Assembly (NCBI GenBank): GCA_022711435.1
Contig: JAKLFB010000038.1
Span: 1 to 55,908, forward strand
DNA from: Verrucomicrobiota bacterium
GTDB lineage: Bacteria > Verrucomicrobiota > Verrucomicrobiia > Limisphaerales > UBA1319
DNA: 55,908 nt
Direction: 5' to 3'
Part shown: in pieces, positions 50,546 to 55,908 of the stretch
How the letters are laid out: every line of letters starts with the position of its first letter
Numbering within the stretch: the stretch's first letter is position 1
The notes under the pieces: generated by a model
Told to the model about the DNA's origin: nothing
The model's input: only the letters and a program-made list of their open reading frames with translations
Databases searched by the model: none
Made by a program: the position numbers and the translations under genes

Positions 50546-53014
50546 ATGACTGGTGTGATCGATCCTTCCAGCAAATACGATGCCTCGAAAATCGACAAGC
50601 TGGAGGGTTTGGAGGCGGTGCGGAAGCGGCCGGGGATGTATATCGGCGACCCGGATGAACGCGGACTGCACCATTGCGTGTTCGAGGTGCTGGACAATTC
50701 GATCGACGAGCATCTGGCGGGGTACTGCCGCAACGTCGAGGTGACCGTTCACGTCGACGGGTCGTGCTCGGTCAAGGACGACGGGCGCGGCATCCCCGTG
50801 GACATGCATCCGAAATTTCAGATGCCGGCGGTCGAGCTGGTGCTGACCAATCTCCACGCCGGCGGCAAGTTCGGCCAGGGAGCCTACAAATACTCGGGCG
50901 GCCTCCACGGTGTCGGGGCCAAATGCGTCAACGCCCTCTCCGATTGGTTCAAGGTCGAGGTTTACCGGGACGGCAAGGTGTATTCGATGGAGTTCGCCAA
51001 GGGGATCACCACCCAGAAGCTCGCCGTGATCGGCAAATCGCGGCAGACAGGCACGCTGATCACGTTCAAACCCGATGCGACGATTTTCACGCTGACGACG
51101 GAGTTCAAGTTCGAGCTGCTGGCCAACCGGCTGCGGGAGCTGGCGTTTTTGAATCCGGGCCTTGTCATCACGCTCACCGATGAGCGGGTCGAGAACAAGA
51201 CCGAGAAGTTTTTTTACCGGGATGGGATCGAGGAGTTCGTCCGCCAAATGGGCAAGAGCAAACAGGTGCTCCATCCCAAGCCCATCGCCCTGAGCGCGGA
51301 AAAGGATGAGGTGTTCGTCGATTGCGTGCTTCAGTACAACGACGGCTACAACGACCAGATCCTCTGCTTTGCCAACTCGATTCAGAACACCGATGGGGGC
51401 ACGCACCTGACCGGCTTTCGCACCGCCCTGACGCGAGCGATCAACCAATACTCGCGCGCGAACGGCTTGCTCAAGGAGAAGGATCCCCCCATTTCCGGCG
51501 ACGACGTGCGGGAGGGGCTGGTGTGCGTCCTGAGTGTCAAGCTCCCCAACCCGCGGTTCGAGTCCCAGACCAAGGTCAAGCTCGTCAACACCGAGATCGA
51601 GGGGCTGGTCTCGTCGGTGGTCTACGAGGGGCTGATGACGTATTTCGACGCCAATCCGAGCGTGGCCAAGCGGGTGGTGGACAAGGCGCTGATGGCGGCG
51701 CGCGCCCGGGAGGCGGCGCGCAAGGCCCGCGAGACGGTTCGGAAAAGCGCCCTGACGGGCGGGGGATTGCCGGGCAAGCTTGCCGACTGCTCGGATCGCG
51801 ATCCGGCCAACACCGAGCTGTTCATCGTCGAGGGCGATTCCGCCGGCGGCTCCGCCAAGCAGGGGCGGGACCGGAAGTTCCAGGCCATCCTTCCCATTCG
51901 GGGCAAGCTCCTCAACGTCGAAAAGGCGCGTCTGGACAAGGTGCTCCAAAACCAGGAGATCCGGACCATGATCACCGCCATCGGGACCGGCATCGGCATC
52001 GGCGACGGCGAGGGCACATTTCAGATCGACAAGCTGCGCTACCACAAAGTCGTCATCATGACCGATGCGGACGTCGACGGCTCCCACATCCGGACCCTTC
52101 TGCTGACGTTCTTCTATCGGCAGATGCCGGAGCTGGTGAAACGCGGATTTGTCTATATCGCCCAGCCGCCCCTGTATCAGATCACCCGCAAGAAGCGGGT
52201 GGAATACGTCGAGGACGATCCCCAGATGAACCGGATCCTGATCCAGCTCGGCATCGAGGATGTGCGGCTGCGGCATCGGGCCGACGACCGTGAATTCTCC
52301 GCCAAGCAGCTCGAGGAGATCATCGAGCTGCTGGTGGCGCTGGACAAATACGCGGTGGCGCTGCGCCGGCACGGGGGCGATTTTGCCGAATACGTCGAGC
52401 GGATCGATCCCTCGACCCGCGAGTTCCCGCGCCACCTGGTCAAGGTCCGCGACGGCAACGACGAGATGGTGCACTATTTCCACACGGAGGAGGATCTGGC
52501 CCGGTTCAGCGAGGCGAATCCCGATCTGGGGCTGTTCGGCGAAGCCGAGGCGGAGCCGGCCGACAAACCCCGCAACGGCAACACGCGCCGGGCCCGGCAC
52601 GTCGAGCTGCACGAGAGCAAGACCGTCCGCGACCTCCTCGAGCGGCTCGCCCGCAAAGGCTTCAGCCTCGAGCATTACGCCGCCCAGGACCAGCCGCTCT
52701 TCGAGCTGATCGAGGGCGAGGGAGAGCGCGCCGCGGTCAAACCGCTGTTCTCGATCCCCGAGATTCTGACGGCGGTCAAGGAGGCCGGGCGCCGCGGGCT
52801 CCAGATCAAACGATTCAAAGGCCTGGGCGAGATGAACGCCAAGGAGCTGTTCGAAACCACGATGAATCCCGTCCGGCGCAAGCTGCTCCGGATCGACCTG
52901 ACCGACGCGGTCGAGGCCGAGGAGATGTTCGCCAAGCTCATGGGCGAGGAGGTCGAACCGCGCCGCCAGTTCATCGAAGACAACGCCCTCAACGTCCGCA
53001 ATCTCGACGCCTGA
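50546..53014 (+). CDS. gyrB: DNA gyrase subunit B
   Basis: 822 residues from ATG 50546 (GTG 50528 is an in-frame alternative 6 codons earlier; AGGG lies ~11 bases before the ATG). ATPase part of gyrase, which introduces negative supercoils. GHKL ATPase: EAVRKRPGMYIGDPDERGLH, EVLDNSIDEH, DDGRGIPVD and YKYSGGLHGVGAKCVNALS. Toprim domain: E429 in EGDSAGGSAKQGRDRKFQAI and MTDADVDGSHI. The C-terminus has GLGEMNAKELFETTMNP. A ~165-residue stretch between the MTDADVDG block and the end (including a Pro/Asp/Glu-rich part near 660) makes it longer than the ~640-residue Gram-positive form; inserts of this sort occur in many Gram-negative GyrBs. It lies 29 bases upstream of gyrA. Confidence 0.97.
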   Translation: MTGVIDPSSKYDASKIDKLEGLEAVRKRPGMYIGDPDERGLHHCVFEVLDNSIDEHLAGYCRNVEVTVHVDGSCSVKDDGRGIPVDMHPKFQMPAVELVLTNLHAGGKFGQGAYKYSGGLHGVGAKCVNALSDWFKVEVYRDGKVYSMEFAKGITTQKLAVIGKSRQTGTLITFKPDATIFTLTTEFKFELLANRLRELAFLNPGLVITLTDERVENKTEKFFYRDGIEEFVRQMGKSKQVLHPKPIALSAEKDEVFVDCVLQYNDGYNDQILCFANSIQNTDGGTHLTGFRTALTRAINQYSRANGLLKEKDPPISGDDVREGLVCVLSVKLPNPRFESQTKVKLVNTEIEGLVSSVVYEGLMTYFDANPSVAKRVVDKALMAARAREAARKARETVRKSALTGGGLPGKLADCSDRDPANTELFIVEGDSAGGSAKQGRDRKFQAILPIRGKLLNVEKARLDKVLQNQEIRTMITAIGTGIGIGDGEGTFQIDKLRYHKVVIMTDADVDGSHIRTLLLTFFYRQMPELVKRGFVYIAQPPLYQITRKKRVEYVEDDPQMNRILIQLGIEDVRLRHRADDREFSAKQLEEIIELLVALDKYAVALRRHGGDFAEYVERIDPSTREFPRHLVKVRDGNDEMVHYFHTEEDLARFSEANPDLGLFGEAEAEPADKPRNGNTRRARHVELHESKTVRDLLERLARKGFSLEHYAAQDQPLFELIEGEGERAAVKPLFSIPEILTAVKEAGRRGLQIKRFKGLGEMNAKELFETTMNPVRRKLLRIDLTDAVEAEEMFAKLMGEEVEPRRQFIEDNALNVRNLDA

Positions 53015-53043
53015 TTCGCGGGGCCGACCGGACCCGACCTGAC

Positions 53044-55704
53044 ATGCCTGACCCGAAAGAACCCAATCCGCTGGCCGGCACGCCGCTCTACGCCGCGCAC
53101 GAGAAGATCGCCAAGATCAACGTCGCCGAGGAGATCAAGAACTCGTTCCTGGACTACTCGATGTCCGTCATCGTGTCGCGGGCGCTGCCGGATGTGCGGG
53201 ACGGGCTCAAGCCGTCGCAGCGGCGCATCCTCTACGCGATGCATGACCTGTCGCTCTTCCCGAACCGCGGCCACCGCAAATGCGCCAAGATCTGCGGGGA
53301 CACCAGCGGCAACTATCATCCGCACGGCGAGATGGTGATCTACCCGACGCTAGTCCACATGGCCCAGGCATGGTCGATGCGGGAGCTCCTCGTGGACGGC
53401 CAGGGCAACTTCGGCTCCGTCGAGGGTGATCCGCCCGCCGCTATGCGGTATACCGAGGCCCGCCTCGCCCCCCTGGGCGCCGTCCTCATGCAGGACATGG
53501 ACAGGGACACCGTGGATTTCGTCCCGAACTACGACGAGACCCGGACCGAGCCCAAGGTGTTTCCGGCGGCCTTTCCGAACCTGCTGGTCAACGGCTGCAC
53601 GGGCATTGCCGTCGGCATGGCCACGAGCATCCCGCCCCACAACCTGGGCGAGATCATCGACGGCCTGGTCGCCCTCATCGACCGGCCCCACCTCACCGTG
53701 GCCGAGCTGATGCGGCACGTCAAGGGCCCCGATTTCCCCACCGGCTGCATGGTCTGCGGCACCGAGTCGATCCGCCAGTATTTCGAGACCGGCCGGGGCA
53801 GCCTCAAGGTGCGCGGCCAGGTGGGCGTCGAGGAGCTCAAGGGCGGCCGGACCCAGATCGTCGTCACGGAGATCCCCTACGGCGTGAACCGCGCCCAGCT
53901 GGTCGAGCGGATCGCCGAGCTGGTCAACGAGAAGACCCTCCCCGATATCACCGCCATCCGCGACGAGTCCGACGAGAACACCCGGGTGGTGATCGAGATC
54001 AAGCGCGACGCCATCCCGAAGGTCGTCATCAATAACCTCTATAAATTCACCCAGCTCGAGGCCAGCTTCAACGTCATCATGCTGGCCATCGACCACGGCC
54101 GGCCCAAGACGCTGAACTTGCGGGAGCTCATGGAGTGCTACCTCGAGCACCGCCGCGAGGTGATCCTCCGCCGCACCCGTTTCGACCTGCGCCAGGCCGA
54201 GGATCGCGCCGAGACCCTCGAGGGCTATCTCATCGCTCTGGCCAACCTCGACGAATTCATCCGGATCATCCGGACCTCGGCCAACCGCGAGGAGGCTCGG
54301 ATCAAGCTGCTGGCGTTCGAGTTCTCCCGGGCGGTGGCCGAGCAGCTGGGCGTTCGCATCCGCAGCGAGGCCCGCCTGGTCAACGGACGATATGCGTTCA
54401 GCGAGGCCCAGGCCAACGCGATCCTCGAGCTTCGTCTCTATCAGCTCACCGGGATGGAGCGCGAGAAGATCCGCGCCGAATACCAGCAGGTGCTCGCCCG
54501 GATCGACGATCTCCGCGACATCCTCGCGCGCGAAAGCCGCCTCCTGGACATCATTCGAACCGAGCTCCGCGACATCCAGACCCGCTACGCCACGCCGCGC
54601 CGGACCGCTCTGGTTCCCGACGAAGGCGAGATTGCGATCGAGGATCTCATTGCCAACGAGGGCGTGATCATTACGATCACCCACAACAGCCTGATCAAGC
54701 GCACAGCCGTGAGCTCCTATCGCGCCCAGCGGCGCGGCGGCAAGGGTGTGATCGGCATGGCCACGCGCGAAACATCCGTCGTCGAGGGCGAGGCGGCCGA
54801 TTTCATCGAGCACCTGTTCACGGCGAGCACGCACGATTACCTGATGTTCATCACCGATACCGGCCGGGTGTATGTCGAGCGCGTGCATGAGATTCCGGAC
54901 ATGGGACGGGCCTCGAAGGGGCGGAGCATCGCCAATCTCCTCGAGCTCAAGCCCGACGAGAAGATCGCCGCGCTGATCCGGATCCCCGCGCAGGTTGGGC
55001 CGAACAAGGAGGATCTCACCTGGCAATCGCCCGGCCAGCTCTTCTTCGCCACCCGCCGGGGCACGGTGAAAAAGACGGCGCTCGAAGACTTTGCCAACGT
55101 GCGCAAGGGCGGCATCATCGCGATCGGCATCGAGCCCGAAGACGTGCTGATCGACGTCAAGCTGACGACGGGGGCGCAGGAAGTTGTGCTCATCACCAAG
55201 GAAGGCATGAGCATCCGCTTCTCGGAGGAGGATGTCCGGTCGATGGGCCGGCCCGCCACGGGCGTTAAAGGGATCGCGCTCGAGCCGGGCGATGCGGTGG
55301 TCGCTCTGGCCGTAGTCGAGCCGGGCGCCACCCTGTTGGTGGCCGGGGCGAATGGGATCGGCAAGCGCACCGACTTCGATGCCTACCGGATCCAGTCCCG
55401 CGGCGGCAAGGGCATCATCACCATGAAGACCACCGGCAAGACCGGCCAGGTGGTTGGGGCCCTCACGGTCCATGATCCCGATGAAGTCATGCTCATCACC
55501 GCAGGCGGACAGATGGTGCGCATCGCCGTGAAAGATGTCCGCGAAACCGGGCGCAACGCCCAAGGCGTCAAGCTCATCGACCTCGACGAAGGCGACGTGC
55601 TCCAGGCCATCGCGCCCGTCATCAGCGAGGAGGGCGAAGACGAATTGCCGGAGGCGCCCGCCCCGCCCCCCGAGCCGACCGCGCCGAATGCGGCTTCTAG
55701 CTAG
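53044..55704 (+). CDS. gyrA: DNA gyrase subunit A
   Basis: 886 residues. The catalytic subunit that cuts and rejoins DNA, with gyrB just upstream. Catalytic Tyr is Y136 in AAMRYTEAR. SFLDYSMSVIVSRALPDVRD and LKPSQRRILYAM mark the winged-helix domain. The C-terminal domain (~530-870) has the repeated blades (RRGGKGVIGM, SRGGKGIITM) and a GyrA-box-like segment near 570 (QRRGGKG), which separates gyrase from topoisomerase IV. In the quinolone region the E. coli S83 and D87 positions are M97 and P101 (HPHGEMVIYPT). An acidic, Pro-rich tail (EEGEDELPEAPAPPPEPTAP) ends the protein. Confidence 0.96.
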   Translation: MPDPKEPNPLAGTPLYAAHEKIAKINVAEEIKNSFLDYSMSVIVSRALPDVRDGLKPSQRRILYAMHDLSLFPNRGHRKCAKICGDTSGNYHPHGEMVIYPTLVHMAQAWSMRELLVDGQGNFGSVEGDPPAAMRYTEARLAPLGAVLMQDMDRDTVDFVPNYDETRTEPKVFPAAFPNLLVNGCTGIAVGMATSIPPHNLGEIIDGLVALIDRPHLTVAELMRHVKGPDFPTGCMVCGTESIRQYFETGRGSLKVRGQVGVEELKGGRTQIVVTEIPYGVNRAQLVERIAELVNEKTLPDITAIRDESDENTRVVIEIKRDAIPKVVINNLYKFTQLEASFNVIMLAIDHGRPKTLNLRELMECYLEHRREVILRRTRFDLRQAEDRAETLEGYLIALANLDEFIRIIRTSANREEARIKLLAFEFSRAVAEQLGVRIRSEARLVNGRYAFSEAQANAILELRLYQLTGMEREKIRAEYQQVLARIDDLRDILARESRLLDIIRTELRDIQTRYATPRRTALVPDEGEIAIEDLIANEGVIITITHNSLIKRTAVSSYRAQRRGGKGVIGMATRETSVVEGEAADFIEHLFTASTHDYLMFITDTGRVYVERVHEIPDMGRASKGRSIANLLELKPDEKIAALIRIPAQVGPNKEDLTWQSPGQLFFATRRGTVKKTALEDFANVRKGGIIAIGIEPEDVLIDVKLTTGAQEVVLITKEGMSIRFSEEDVRSMGRPATGVKGIALEPGDAVVALAVVEPGATLLVAGANGIGKRTDFDAYRIQSRGGKGIITMKTTGKTGQVVGALTVHDPDEVMLITAGGQMVRIAVKDVRETGRNAQGVKLIDLDEGDVLQAIAPVISEEGEDELPEAPAPPPEPTAPNAASS

Positions 55705-55712
55705 AAATTTCC

Positions 55713-55850
55713 GAGGCGGCAGCACTGGAAATCCTGATCCGGCGTTTCAAAGACGTGCCGACGTCGCCGGCGGATGCGTGTCTGATACGTAAGCGTCAAG
55801 GGGAGTGCACCCTATGCAGTGGAGCAGCGGCGCGTAAGATGGGGGTGTGA
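55713..55850 (+). pseudogene. Possible PIN-domain toxin remnant
   Basis: Starts 9 bases after the gyrA stop. It reads EAAALEILIRRFKDVPTSPA then DACLIR, like the middle of PIN-domain proteins ('…M-RY-D-PMDLADA-LV…', where the Asp of ADA is a metal ligand). After LIR the sequence no longer fits and the frame ends at a TGA. No start codon or antitoxin gene is near. This is probably decayed; weak by-eye evidence. Confidence 0.35.
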
Positions 55851-55908
55851 AAAATGATCGCCATCAGCACGCCCTTCAGAGCTGCCGAGATATTCCGGCA
55901 CTGATTGC

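Noticed and set aside
50312..52675. A 787-codon antisense frame over gyrB
   Set aside because: gyrB is certain in the forward direction and the antisense product resembles no family.
55695..55708. TTCTAGCTAGAA palindrome at the gyrA stop as a terminator
   Set aside because: The stem is AT-rich and only 6 bp with no loop; too weak for a terminator.
53350..55725. A 791-codon antisense frame over gyrA
   Set aside because: gyrA is certain, and the antisense sequence is typical of shadow frames.

Overview
The window is about 56 kb of GC-rich bacterial chromosome, most likely from a member of the Verrucomicrobiota (PVC group). The pointers are very large secreted LamG/Ig/PA14 proteins ending in a 'FFRLK'-like tail, a prepilin-type protein with the FTLIELLVVIAIIAILA start, DUF1080 and DUF4838 proteins, many sulfatases and Tat-exported enzymes, and PVC-like GyrA sequence features. 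This assignment is inferred from gene content. No rRNA or tRNA was seen to confirm it.

Layout. 1-9 kb: the tail of a DUF4038-type glycoside hydrolase-like gene, a sulfatase remnant, a giant LamG protein, and a DUF1080/DUF4838 fusion, then a 272-bp MITE-like element and a DUF4160 gene. 9.4-16.6 kb: a forward cluster of a small membrane protein, two paralogous TolB-like propeller proteins, and a histidine kinase/response regulator pair. A half copy of the same MITE sits at the regulator stop codon. 16.7-22.5 kb: a sigma-54 activator gene reads away from a good -24/-12 promoter that heads a set of membrane protein, Tat amidohydrolase and exported ankyrin protein. An ECF sigma factor with a membrane partner follows on the minus strand. 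23-28.5 kb: a second giant protein (PA14, Ig, LamG). 28.8-44.4 kb: two Tat-exported fucose-isomerase-like paralogues, a FAD oxidoreductase, purL, two divergent sulfatases, a prepilin-like protein and a third LamG protein. 44.5-50 kb: a minus-strand operon with ATGA overlaps, coding for a heparinase II/III-like lyase, a DUF6057-like membrane/TPR protein and a TolB-like lipoprotein with a CxxCH haem motif. 50.5-55.7 kb: gyrB and gyrA, followed by a PIN-domain remnant.

Together the accessory genes suggest cell-surface and periplasmic breakdown of sulfated or uronic-acid polysaccharides: lyase, sulfatases, isomerase-like proteins, oxidoreductase and large carbohydrate-binding or adhesive proteins. 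One-component, two-component, ECF and sigma-54 regulators are interspersed. Housekeeping genes (purL, gyrB, gyrA) sit among them. The points most worth a second look are the coupled lyase/membrane/haem-lipoprotein operon, the isomerase paralogue whose two likely metal-ligand acids are both changed to amides, the MITE family that targets TTAG at gene ends, and the sigma-54 promoter next to its probable activator.
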